A stretch of DNA of 64,000 bases from Mastigias papua. Its lineage: Eukaryota > Cnidaria > Scyphozoa > Rhizostomeae > Mastigiidae. How positions within the stretch are numbered: the first letter of the stretch is position 1; each line of letters starts with the position of its first letter. This document shows positions 21,434-32,200 of this stretch, one piece after another. Below the pieces are notes generated by a model. The model ran no database searches, was not told the DNA's origin, and saw only the letters and a list, made by a program, of their open reading frames with translations. Location of the stretch: positions 134,001 through 198,000 of the forward strand of contig OZ025279.1 of assembly GCA_964019165.1 (NCBI GenBank). Direction: 5' to 3'. The translations under genes were made by a program, and so were the position numbers.

Positions 21434-23433
21434 TGGCATTGTTGATAAGTCTTCCTTCAAGCTATACAACTCTAGTAACAGCTCTGGAAGCAAAAGGAGA
21501 TGAACTGTCACTATCATTTGTCCAACAAGCGCTCATCAATGAGGAACAAAAACGAGATGTAAGCAGGAAAGCTGTAACACTCGCAAGCAGCAAGGATTCC
21601 GCATTGCAAGTTCGAAAGGAAGCAAAAAGATTTTTCAAAGGAAGGTGTTACAAATGCAATAGAGAGGGTCATAAGAGTTTTGAATGCACTCAGAACAGCT
21701 TCAAATACAAGAAAGCGTTCAAGCAAAATGAACATAATGCGAAGACAGCTGAGAACCAAGGGGAGAATACTACAGACCTCCAGCTCTTTCTCATGAATAC
21801 AGGGCAGACAAGAAAAGGTGATGATACTCAATGGGTAATGGATTCTGGAGCCTCACAGCACATGACAGCCAACAAGCATTTACTGACAAACTATCCAGAG
21901 TTTGATGTGCCTGAAACAGTAAGATTGGGCGATGGACATACTGTAGAAGCGTATGGATCAGGACAAGTAAAGATAACAGTGAGGATAAGCCAAAACAAGG
22001 ACATATCTACTCAGTTGGATAAAGTGCTCTTTGTTCCAAAGTTGGCTTGCAACCTATTTAGTGTCAGAGCTGTCACACAGAAGGGGTACACTGTGCAATT
22101 TGGACACAGTTGTTGTTGGATAAAGGACTCCAATGGAAAAGTGAGGGGCAAAGGCAGACTCACTGACAATATGTACATGCTGATTACTGACGAAGAAATA
22201 TCGACGAGGAACCATGAAGCTAAAAAGGCAGAGAATGAAAGCCCTCATGAACTGGATTTATGGCATCAAAGATTGGGACATATAAATGAAAATCAATTGC
22301 TACAGACAGTGAAGAACAGTCTCATCAAAGGCATCAATTTATCAGAAAATGACAAACTGAAGTTCTGCGAAGGTTGTGTAGAAGGCAAAATGAGCCTAAA
22401 ACCTTTCAAATCAGTGCGAGGTATCAAGACAACTAGAAAGCTACAGCTCGTACACAGCGATGTTTGTGGACCTATGTCAGTCCAAAGTTTTACCGGTAAG
22501 CTCTACTTTGTCACATTTATAGATGACTACTCAAGGTGTGTTAAAGTATACTTCATTAGAAAGAAATCAGAAGTACTAGCCAAGCTGAAAGAATTTGAAG
22601 CAGCAGCGACTAACGAGGCTGGTTGTAAAATTGGAACCCTGCGTACAGATAATGGTGGCGAATACACATCACGTGAGCTTGAAGATTATCTGAAGAAGAA
22701 GGGAATCAAGCACGAAACCTCCGTTTCTTACTCTCCTCAGCAGAATGGCGTTGCTGAACGCATGAATAGAACTCTTCTTGAATCTGCAAGAGAAATGGTT
22801 TATCATGCTGGTCTCAGTAAAGAATTTTGGGCAGAAGCAATTAACACTGCAGCCTTCATAAGAAGCAGAGTGGTAACTGTTACAACTGGTCAATCACCTT
22901 ATGAAAGATGGTATGGAAAGGTTCCTGATATGTCACAATTTCGAGTTTTTGGATGCATTGCATATGCTCACATACCCGAAGCTGAAAGAAGAAAACTAGA
23001 CATGAAAGCCAACAAACTTCGTTTTCTGGGCTACAGTGACACTCAGAAAGGATATCGTCTATTTGATGTGCGGAACAATAAAGTCATTATCAAGAGGGAC
23101 GTGATTTTTAACGAGTCTGATTTTGGACACCAGAAGGAATCCGTTGAAGTGGATGTCGAGAAAGAAGTCTATGCACAAAACAAGCTTGTAAATGAAGGAA
23201 CACCAAAAGCAGCAGAAAATGATTTCTCTAAAGACGGACAAGTGTTACCTAGAAGATCACAGAGATCCACCAAAGGAGTATCACCAGCTCGATTTGGTTT
23301 AGATGATAATGTGGGAGCATCAGAGGCAACACACGTAGCATTTCATGCGGGAATCAAAGAACCTGCAACCATAGAAGAAGCCTTCAACAGTGAATATTCA
23401 AAGGAATCGAGAGAATCTACAGATTCTGAGTAA
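21418..23433 (+). pseudogene. pol: Copia Gag C-terminus, protease and integrase
   Basis: Starts with the displaced Gag segment (EEEQVVALLISLPSSY). Then come zinc knuckle CYKCNREGHKSFEC, protease WVMDSGASQHM, integrase zinc motif (HQRLGHINENQLLQ to FCEGCVEGK), and the catalytic core with VHSDVCGP, RTDNGGEYTS and NGVAERMNRT. A tail region ends at TAA 23431-23433. The next frame continues in the same phase, so this TAA is an internal nonsense change rather than the end of the polyprotein. Confidence 0.9.
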
Positions 23434-24936
23434 CAATCACTGCTAGAAAATGAAACATGGGACTTGGTTCATTTACCTGAAAATCGTAAAGCAATTGGCT
23501 GCAAATGGGTATTCAAGGTGAAATATGATGAAAATGGACAGGTTGATCGATTCAAAGGACGTTTGGTAGCAAAAGGATATGCTCAGCAATACAAGATTGA
23601 TTATGATGAAACATTTTCACCTGTTGTACGATTTAGTTCAATTAGAACCCTGCTGGCATTTGCTGTTGAAAAGGGAATGATCATTCATCAGATGGACGTG
23701 AAAACAGCATTTTTAAATGGAGATCTAGAAGAAGAAATATACATGGTACAACCAGAGGGGTATGAAGTACCAGGTAAAGAAGACAAAGTTTGCAGACTAA
23801 AGAAATCACTTTATGGACTCAAACAATCTCCAAGATGTTGGAACCGTGCATTTACAGAGGAAATGAAGAAGCAAAACTTCAGACAGAGTCACGCTGATAC
23901 GTGTATATTTATCAAAGAAGCATCTCAAGCATCTAGCATCAAAGCAACTACAATTATTGCAGTCTATGTGGATGATTTGATCATAATAACTTCAAATCAA
24001 AATGAAATGGACGAAATCAAAGATCACTTGAGTAAAGCATTCAAAATGAAAGATATGGGAAGCCTCCACTACTGTCTTGGTGTGAACATTGAGCAAACAG
24101 AAGATGAAATTAGACTTTCTCAGAAACAATATATCATGAAAATGATAGAAAGATATGGACTCCAAGATGCAAATCCAGTCTCAACACCAATGGACATGAA
24201 CTTAAAGCATGTTGCAGACGATGGATACAGCAAAGCTGTAGATAAGAGTCAATATCAATCAATGATAGGCAGTCTACTTTATGCAGCTATTGCAACAAGG
24301 CCTGATATTTCACATGCAGTAGGAGCACTCTCAAAATTTAACTCAGCTCCAACAGAAGCACACTTTACAGCAGCAAAACGGATCATAAGGTACTTGAAGG
24401 GAACAATCAATGCATCAATACAATACAAGAAAACAGGAAACTTAGAAGTTATTGGCTATAGTGATGCAGATTGGGCAGCCGATATGGAAAACCGACACTC
24501 TACGACTGGCAATGTATTCATAATGGCAGATGGACCAATTAGTTGGCTAAGTCAAAAACAATCAACTATCGCTCTATCCACAGCAGAGGCAGAATATATT
24601 GCATTAAGTTCAGCTGCTCAGGAAGCAGTATGGTTGAAACAGTTACTTAAGGACTTACAAGAAGATGGGAAACAAGCGATTACTGTAATGGATGATAACC
24701 AAGGAGCAATCGCAATGGCAAAAAATCCAGTGGCACATAGAAGAACAAACCATATTGATATAAGATATCACTTCGTTCGTGAGCAAGTAGAGAAAGGAAA
24801 CCTGCAACTACAATATTGCAATACAAAGGAGACGGTTGCTGACATCTTTACAAAACCAATTTGCAAGAGTCAGTTTTTGTACCTCCGTTCAAAACTTGGG
24901 ATGAGAGAAAATACAGCATCATCAACTGTTGATTGA
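23434..24936 (+). pseudogene. pol: Copia reverse transcriptase and RNase H
   Basis: Open from the codon after the TAA to TGA 24934-24936. RT blocks: NRKAIGCKWVFKVKYDENGQ, QMDVKTAFLNGDLEEEIYM, LYGLKQSPRCWN and the active site YVDDLII. RNase H blocks: YSDADWAAD, STAEAEYIALS and the final HIDIRYHF. No lesions seen in this part. The stop is 7 bp before the 3' LTR. Confidence 0.92.
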
Positions 24937-24943
24937 GTGGGAG

Positions 24944-25248
24944 TGTTAAAAATAGACACTCAACATTGATGACGAAGCAAACCGGAACTGCATAGGACAT
25001 GCACCGTAATGCAGACGTAAACAATATGATTACTTGATATGATGTAATATCGTTTAATTTAGTATATGACTTATGCTGTATCATGCTTACTTTTATTCTA
25101 GAAGCATTACACAATTATCATCCCATAGGGTATATGAGGGGTTAGGGTTCTCTGTTACAAGTTAGTTAATTTCAGTGATCTGTGTAGTATAGTATATCAG
25201 GTACTATCGTATTTCTGTTATCGAAACTCTGCTCTCAAGAAAACAACA
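24944..25248 (+). repeat. 3' LTR of Copia element
   Basis: Same ends as the 5' LTR; followed by target copy ATAAA. Confidence 0.95.
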
Positions 25249-25320
25249 ATAAAAGTGTTTCATGCTAAAAAAATAATTTAGGCAGAGAAATCCAGCTGGA
25301 GTACACAAGGACCTCTACTA

Positions 25321-27263
25321 AATAACGTGCTGATCAAAGTTAGGATAGGAAAGAACAGGGGCAGAACAAAGTAGCTGTTGCAGGACTTCAAATGCGTTTT
25401 GTTCTGGGGCACCCCAATGAAACTTTGAGGCCTTTTTGGTTAAAGCTACTAGAGGGGCAGAAAGAGAAGCAAAGTTGGGAATAAATCTTCTATAATACCC
25501 AGCAAGGCCTAGAAAGGTTCTTACCTGTTCGACATTCTTAGGAGCAGCCAAATCAGACACAGCTGCAATCTTCTTGGGATCAGTATGCAGCCCAGCAGAG
25601 GAGACAATATGGCCTAAAAACAATACTTGGTCTGCACCAAAGCAACATTTAGAAGCTTTGACTTTCAAATTATGTTCCCTAAATCTGGTTAGTACAAGTG
25701 ACAAGCGCTCACATTGTTGTTGCAAATTGCAAGATGGAATTATAATATCATCAAAATAACAAAGGCAAGTCTCAAATGTTAAGCCTGATAAGACAATTTC
25801 AATGGCACGTTGGAAAGTAGCAGGTCCACCAGAGAGCCCAAATGGAAGGCGAAGGAACTCCCAGAGACCATCTGGTGTAACAAAGGCAGTTTTTTCGCGG
25901 TCTTTAGGGTCAACACTCACCTGCCAGTAACCAGATCTGAGATCAAGTGTACTAAACATTTGTGAACCTTGCAAGGCATCAAGGAGGTCATCAATCCTGG
26001 GAAGGGGATGGGTATCTTTCTTTGTTACTTCATTTAACTTGCGATAATCTATACAAAAATGAAAAGTGCCATCCTTTTTCTTTACTAAAACAATTGGAGA
26101 AGCCCAGGGACTACTACTAGCTTGGATAACACCTTGATCTAACATTTCTGCAACTTGCTTGCTAGTTTCTTCACGGTAGGCAAAGGGTAATCTTCTTGGA
26201 TATTGACGAATGGGCCTAGAATCATCTGTATCATTTTTGTGCTGCACAACATTAGTATGCCCCAGGGTTTCCTCAAAAACATCAGAAAACATGAGCAGTG
26301 TACTAAGAATGTTTTGCCTCTCATGCACATTAAGAGAAGGGCTCAGAGCTGCTTCCAAATGGTGCTTTATGGCTAAAGGAGTGGCTGTGCTGCATGTAAT
26401 AGATGAGTCATTCTCTGACAGAGTTGTAGCTAGGAGAGCACTTTCAACTAGTGGAATGAAATCACTTACTCGCTGTCCAGCACGCAACTGAATATCAACA
26501 GTTGAAGTATTCATTAAACGAACTGGAACGCAATTAGATGATGGCTGGCAAACAGAATAGGAAGCAAGAATGTTGGATGACAGGGAAGTGCTACCTAAAA
26601 GAGGTGATGACATACCTAACTCCCCTTGACAACTTTTTGGAATACTACAACTGACTATAATCTCAGTCCTACCTGGAATACATATATCTGATTGCAGTTT
26701 GACAGGAACAGGGCCCCTGCTTGAAGACTCAACAAGTAAACAGGGTGAGATTGCATCATAGTTGATTGAGACGTTCCTGCCAGGCAAGGATGGTGGCGGT
26801 GGAGGGCAGGGGGCCGGAGAAGGATGTGGACTTAAGGGTGTTATGCCATGGACCCCCACAATAGAATACACTCCACTTGCAGTACAAGAGAGTTGTAAGC
26901 TATTATGGGTTAAAAAGTCCCAACCCAAAATGCATTGTAGTGGCTGAAAAAGATTGGAAGAAACTAAAAAAGTACCTGAATATGGTGCAGAGCCACTACA
27001 TGGAAATGACAACTGAGTGTGTATTGTCCCTTCAATCTTTAATGGCTCATCAGTGATACTAATGCAAGAGGAAATGCTATTGCTTATTACTGGTAGTGGC
27101 CTCATCTTATCAAAAATATGTTTGCTAACAAAGGATTTCATGGAGCTAGTGTCTATTAAAGCATGGACATCTACCCCACCTAAATCACATTTAATCAAGG
27201 GCTGAGAGCAAGAATATGGCGCCAATCCAACAGAAAAAACACGGGGGTGACCTTCAACCCAGC
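25321..27263 (-). pseudogene. pol: Element B protease and reverse transcriptase segment
   Basis: Minus strand, right to left: retropepsin-like domain with ALIDTSS (usual DTG/DSG changed to DTS), a proline-rich linker, then RT with IRQYPRRLP, WASPIVLVKKKDG, FCIDYRKLNEVT, FSTLDLRSGYWQV and the active site CYFDDIII (YxDD as FDD). The segment ends FLGLAGYYRRFI and FDQHVI, where the Academ-like transposon interrupts. Whether DTS protease would be active is doubtful. Confidence 0.88.
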
Positions 27264-27266
27264 CCT

Positions 27267-28225
27267 TTATTGAGGCACCCCGATGAAGTTTAAAGAATAT
27301 GAAGAAGTGGGACTTACAGTGCTTGTAGTAGGCAGAGATTGACAGTTAGCTGGTCTATTAAACACATGATTGTTAGCACACTGTTCTTGACGGTGTCCCC
27401 AACCAAAACACAGGTTGCATTGTGTGTCCCATGGACAGGATCTTGCATAGTGACCGAAGTGATTACAATTGAAACAACGTACACCACGTCTTTGCCGGCT
27501 TTCCACATCCCGCCATCTTTGAGCAGTGCGGCCTCGGTTTGGCGTTGGTTGTAGCAGTCGCGGTGGCTGCGGTGGTGCTTGTAGAGATTTCTGATCGCTG
27601 ATCTTTTGATTCGCTGTCAGAGCGGCAACGGCGGCAGTTAACTCGACGACAGATGCACGGAGGGAGTCCTGGGGAGCAGTAACAGCATCCCTTCTAGTGA
27701 AGGCATGGTTTATTGCACGTCCCTCATGGTCTGTCCCATGAACTGCATGAAAGCGCTGAACGAATTCAACCATGGAAGTAAGCTGGGGGTGGGGTCATGC
27801 TCCAAAAGGCGCAACTTTAGATCGTTAGGCAGACCTCGAAGAGATTGTCTCCCTAATAGAGCTTGCTTGGCAGCATCACTCAGGTCCGGGTCGGCTTTTG
27901 ATAAAATGTCCTCAAGGGCCCAAAGAAAAAGCGAGGGATCTTCGTTCGGACGAAGGTGGCGGCTTTCAAAATTGGCACAAAAACGTTCGCGATCAACGAC
28001 TGGACATAAACGATCACGAAGGAATTTAACCAGATGTGCATACGTGTCCTTTTGAGCGTCTGCCAGGCTATGGAAATAGGCGGCAGCTGGCCCACGGAGA
28101 AAGGCAGGTAGTTTCCGTAATTTCACGGCAGCATCCCAGTTGTTGGCATCAGCACAACATTCGAACTGGCGTAGCCAGGCAACAAAATCACCAGTTTGGA
28201 ACGTTTCAGGAAGAATACCAGACAT
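27267..28225 (-). pseudogene. gag: Element B Gag with zinc knuckles, frameshifted
   Basis: Likely start is the ATG near 28225 (MSGILPETFQTGDF), just inside the 5' LTR; the longer frame begins within the LTR. The capsid-like region includes FLRGPAAAYFHSLAD. A frameshift near 27770 moves the frame into MVEFVQRFHAVHG. Two CCHC knuckles follow, CFNCNHFGHYARSC and CNLCFGWGHRQEQC. Stop at 27267. Divergent from Gag of elements A and C, so B is a different Ty3 lineage. Confidence 0.82.
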
Positions 28226-28267
28226 ACTTGATACTTGATCACTCAGCTCTGTTCCTCTGTCACCAGT

Positions 28268-28441
28268 TGTTGCATTTAGGGGTTCACCAGAGAGAGACAA
28301 GAATTCGTTTACTGCTTTCTATCGATTCCAAAAACAGACTGACTTATGTATTACAAAATGCAAGAAGTTCTGCACATGTCAATTAGTGCCCTATAGGGCC
28401 AGGGGTATGATGACAGCTAGATAGCTAACACAATCATTACA
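28268..28441 (-). repeat. 5' LTR of element B (minus orientation)
   Basis: Same ends as 15729-15902; followed by target copy GTAC at 28442-28445. Confidence 0.92.
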
Positions 28442-28445
28442 GTAC

Positions 28446-28945
28446 CACCCTGTCAACTTCTTTATAACCGTCAAATACGAGGCACATTACCAACATTGCC
28501 TACAAAACATCATGTAATCGACAGACATGCCGAAGCTCACGATAACAATGAATTGAAGAAAGAAAAGGGACGAAATTATGCCAATCAGCGTCGTCGAGCA
28601 AAGAAATCATTCATATAAATTGGAGACAAGGTATTACTCAAGCAAAGGAAGACAGACAAACTTAGTGCTAATTTTAACACAACACCATATACAATTGTAT
28701 CTGCTAATGGATCTAGACTAACTGCTGAACGTAATGGTCACAGAGTAACTAGAAATGCATCCTTTTTCAAAAAGTTAAATTTTCATACCCAAGACGCTGA
28801 TTCTGATATGACCTACCAGACAAATGTATCTGCCAACAACGAAAGCAACAAAGTACCCCAAGAACAGTTGCTGAGAAAGTCCAATAGACCAAGAACTCAA
28901 ACAAAACTGTATGGAAAACCAATAGACTCCAGCTTAACTTCATAA
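28446..28945 (+). pseudogene. pol: Element A integrase C-terminal part, resumed after element B
   Basis: Continues the integrase exactly where element B cut it: PPCQLLYNRQIRGTLPTLP, then HVIDRHAEAHD, a basic stretch, SANFNTTPYTIVSANGSRL and the end KPIDSSLTS with TAA 28943-28945. Each block aligns with the C-terminus of element C. A TAA at 28616-28618 breaks the frame. This proves that A and its tail are one element. Confidence 0.85.
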
Positions 28946-28967
28946 TTTTTTTATGATTTCTCTTTGC

Positions 28968-29070
<103 letters not shown>

Positions 29071-29246
29071 TGTTATGTTCCGATACTGCGAAGGAGAAAA
29101 CACCACAAAAGAAAAGGGACGCTAAGGACTTATATATGGATTCATGATTTGTAACGCTATATATTGCTGTTGAGTTTTGTTCGGTTCAAAAAACATGTAG
29201 TTTTCAATCAGCGTTGTGATCTACGTATTGGTCTCAAAATATAACA
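29071..29246 (+). repeat. 5' LTR of element C
   Basis: Starts TGTTATGTTC and ends AAATATAACA; identical to 33260-33435. Confidence 0.95.
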
Positions 29247-29283
29247 TTGGCGACGAGTATTAGGAATTATTCTATACTAAATC

Positions 29284-32200
29284 ATGGCTACGTTAGTGCA
29301 GAGTATGCCGCCATTCGATCCAGATGCGGACATTGGTGTTTCCGTTGGGCCTAGATGGCGAATATGGTTGGAAGACTTTGAGACTTTCGTCGTTGCAAAC
29401 GCGATCACGGATGATACACGCAAAAGAGCTTTGCTCCTCTATCAAGCTGGCCCTCGAGTACGCGAAATTTTTAGACAGTTACCAGCCACGGGAGAAGCGA
29501 AAGATTATAAGAAAGCCGTAGAGAAGTTGACTGAGTACTTCGAACCACAACAGAACAAGTTATATGAAGTTTATAAATTTCGCCAAGCCGCCCAACAATC
29601 AAAAGAAACCATCGACCAATTTCACACACGCCTACGTTCTTTGGCACAGAGCTGTGAATTTGCAACCGAAGAGATGGATTTTCAAATCATGCTTCAAATC
29701 GTTACTGGGGGTAGTTCAACTCGCTTACGTAAAATGGCACTCCGTGACCCTAAACTGACACTGAAAGACCTTTTGCTCGAAGGAAGACGTGCTGAAATGA
29801 GTACATATCAAGCTGCCGAAATGGAGAAAAAGACGGACAATGTGCAAGCTGTGAAAATCCCGGAGGGTAGACACAAATCACGCCCAAGAAAACAAAAGTG
29901 CAGAAGTTGTGGGGGAAAGTTTCCACACAAAAACAAACCTTGCCCTGCACAAGGCCAAACTTGCCATAAATGCGGAAAACCCAATCACTTTGCGAAATAT
30001 TGCTTTAGCAGTAAGACGCCAGAAACAGGCAATAATCAAAAGCCAAAGGTACGCCCCATTCATCAGGAGGAAGAAGTGAACAGCGATTCATCTAACTCTG
30101 ATTATTGTTACGCTTTGAATGTCACAAAACAAAAACAACCAGAAGCCTACGTCACCATAAAAGGGAATAAATGTCATGTTCTAGTAGACACTGGTACAAC
30201 AATCAATATTATTGACAATGACACTTTCAAGCGAATGAATGGTGTTGAATTGAAGAAAACCAAGGTTAAAGCTTATGCCTACAACTCGAAAACACCCATG
30301 CAAATGCAAGGGAAATTTGAAGCCCTGATCGAGACAAAGAAGCGTTTTGCAGTTGCTACGTTTTACGTCACTGAAGACAATGGAGGGTGTCTACTCAGTT
30401 CTTCAACTGCTCAAGATTTAGGCCTCATCAGTTTTCACATTAATAAAGTCGACAACAAAGAGTCTCCTGTCAAGGACAAAGGAATTGCCGACATACTCAA
30501 TAGGTTTCCTGCTGTATTCAAAAACCTTGGAAAGCTGAAAGGGAAGCAAGTAGAGCTTGTCATTGATTCGGAGGTCAAACCTATTGCCCAGCAACAACGA
30601 AGAATTCCATTTCATTTACGTCAACAAGTACAAGTTGAATTGGATAAATTGGTTGCACAAGATATCATTGAAAGGGTTCCTGAGAACGAAAAAACAGACT
30701 GGGTGTCTCCAATAGTTTGTGTACCGAAAAAGAATAGAGAAATCCGATTATGTGTGGATATGAGAGCAGCGAACAATGCAATTAAACGCGTAAGGCATCC
30801 AATACCGACAGTGAAAGATATTTCAATTGACTTGAATGGCGCGACAGTATTTTCAAAATTAGATCTCACACAGGCCTATCATCAGCTGGAACTGTCTCCT
30901 AAAAGCCGTCATATCACAACATTTACGACACATATGGGCCTATTTCGTTACAAGAGGCTAAATTACGGCACAAACAGTGCAGCTGAAACCTTCCAGCACA
31001 TGTTGCAAACAAGCCTTCAAGGGCTGCAAGGAGTGAGAAACATCGCAGATGACGTCATAATTTTTGGAAAGGACATGAAAGAACATAACCAGGCACTAGA
31101 AGCATGTCTTAAGCGGATGAGTGAAAATAATCTCACGCTCAACCTGGATAAATGCAAATTTCTAAAGAAAAACCTCGATTTCTTTGGATTTCAATTTTCC
31201 AAAGATGGCAAGCGGCCAGACCCCAAGAAAATTGATGCATTCGCAAACACACCAACACCTACTAATGCAAGTGAAGTGCGTAGTCTCCTTGGTATGTCCA
31301 ACTACTGCTCGCAATTTATACCAGATTATGCAACGATCACTGCACCATTGCGAGAATTGACTAAAAAGAACACTCAGTTCCAATGGTCAGAGGCATGTCA
31401 AGAGGCGTATGACACATTAAAAGCTGTGTTGACAAGCAGCCCAGTTGTCAGTTATTTCGATGTAAACAAAGAGTCGATTGTGTTAGTAGATGCCAGCCCA
31501 GTTGGTTTGTCAGCAATTTTGGCACAACGAGCACATAACTCGGAAGAAACAAAGATTATCGCTTATGCAAGTAGATCACTGACAGATGTTGAAACAAGAT
31601 ATTCTCAAACGGAGAAAGAAGCTCTCGCCATTGTCTGGGGTATCGAGCATTTTCACATCTACTTATATGGCGCTCCTTTCATCCTTTATACAGATCACAA
31701 GCCTCTAGAAGTCATTTATGCTAATCCATGTTCTAAACCTCCAGCTCGCTTAGAACGTTGGATGTTGAGACTACAACAATACGATTTCTCAGTAATCTAC
31801 AAGAAAGGTACAGAAAATCCAGCAGATTTCATGTCACGCCATCCTTTGCCTATAAAACACTCTCGTCCTAACATTGCAGATGAATATGTAAATTTCATTG
31901 CACAAGAAGCTTTATTTCCTGCCTTGACAATTGAGGAAATAAGATCAGCTGTGGAGAACGACAAACAGTTACGTGCAGTACGTGCAGCTATAAAAACAAA
32001 TTTATGGAGTTCGGATCTCGTGAAGCCGTTTCGTGCCATAAGTGAAGAGATTACAATTGATCACACGAATCATATTCTTCTTAGAGGCACAAGAATCATC
32101 ATACCTCAAGCACTCCAAAGTCGTGTTATTAAATTAGCCCATGAAGGACACCAAGGAGTTGCAAAGACCAAAGCTATGTTACGCGAATACGTCTGGTTTC

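Larger units (their letters stand above)
20576..25248 (+). mobile_element. Ty1/Copia LTR retrotransposon, young, with two lesions
   Basis: It has 305-bp LTRs (20576-20880 and 24944-25248) differing at two positions, and a perfect 5-bp target duplication ATAAA (20571-20575 and 25249-25253). The left LTR is followed by GGTTATGGGCCCA (primer-binding-site-like), and the right LTR is preceded by the purine-rich GTGGGAG. Domain order protease, integrase, RT, RNase H identifies Copia rather than Ty3. It sits inside the Academ-like transposon. Confidence 0.95.
17811..25320 (+). mobile_element. Academ-like DNA transposon with XPG/FEN1-like nuclease gene, inserted in element B
   Basis: The termini are inverted: TAGTAGAGGTCCTTGTGT at 17811-17828 is exactly complementary to 25303-25320, followed on both sides by a shared GCTGGATTTCTCTGCCTAAA block (left TIR to 17866, right TIR from 25275). 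The flanks are AAT (17808-17810 and 25321-25323), a 3-bp target duplication; single-copy AAT restores element B pol. The interior encodes a decayed PIN/XPG-type nuclease protein. Academ elements are known for XPG-like nuclease domains and 3-4 bp duplications, which is why I choose that superfamily. Without the Copia insert the element is about 2.8 kb. Confidence 0.65.
15729..28441 (-). mobile_element. Ty3/Gypsy LTR retrotransposon B, reverse orientation, inserted in element A
   Basis: It has 174-bp LTRs (15729-15902 and 28268-28441) and a 4-bp target duplication GTAC (15725-15728 and 28442-28445). On the minus strand the order is gag, protease-RT, RNase H-integrase. A purine tract (AAGGGGGGAATGG) lies directly inside the left LTR, as expected for the 3' end in reverse. 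The pol gene is split by an Academ-like transposon (17811-25320), and gag has a frameshift. Confidence 0.92.
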
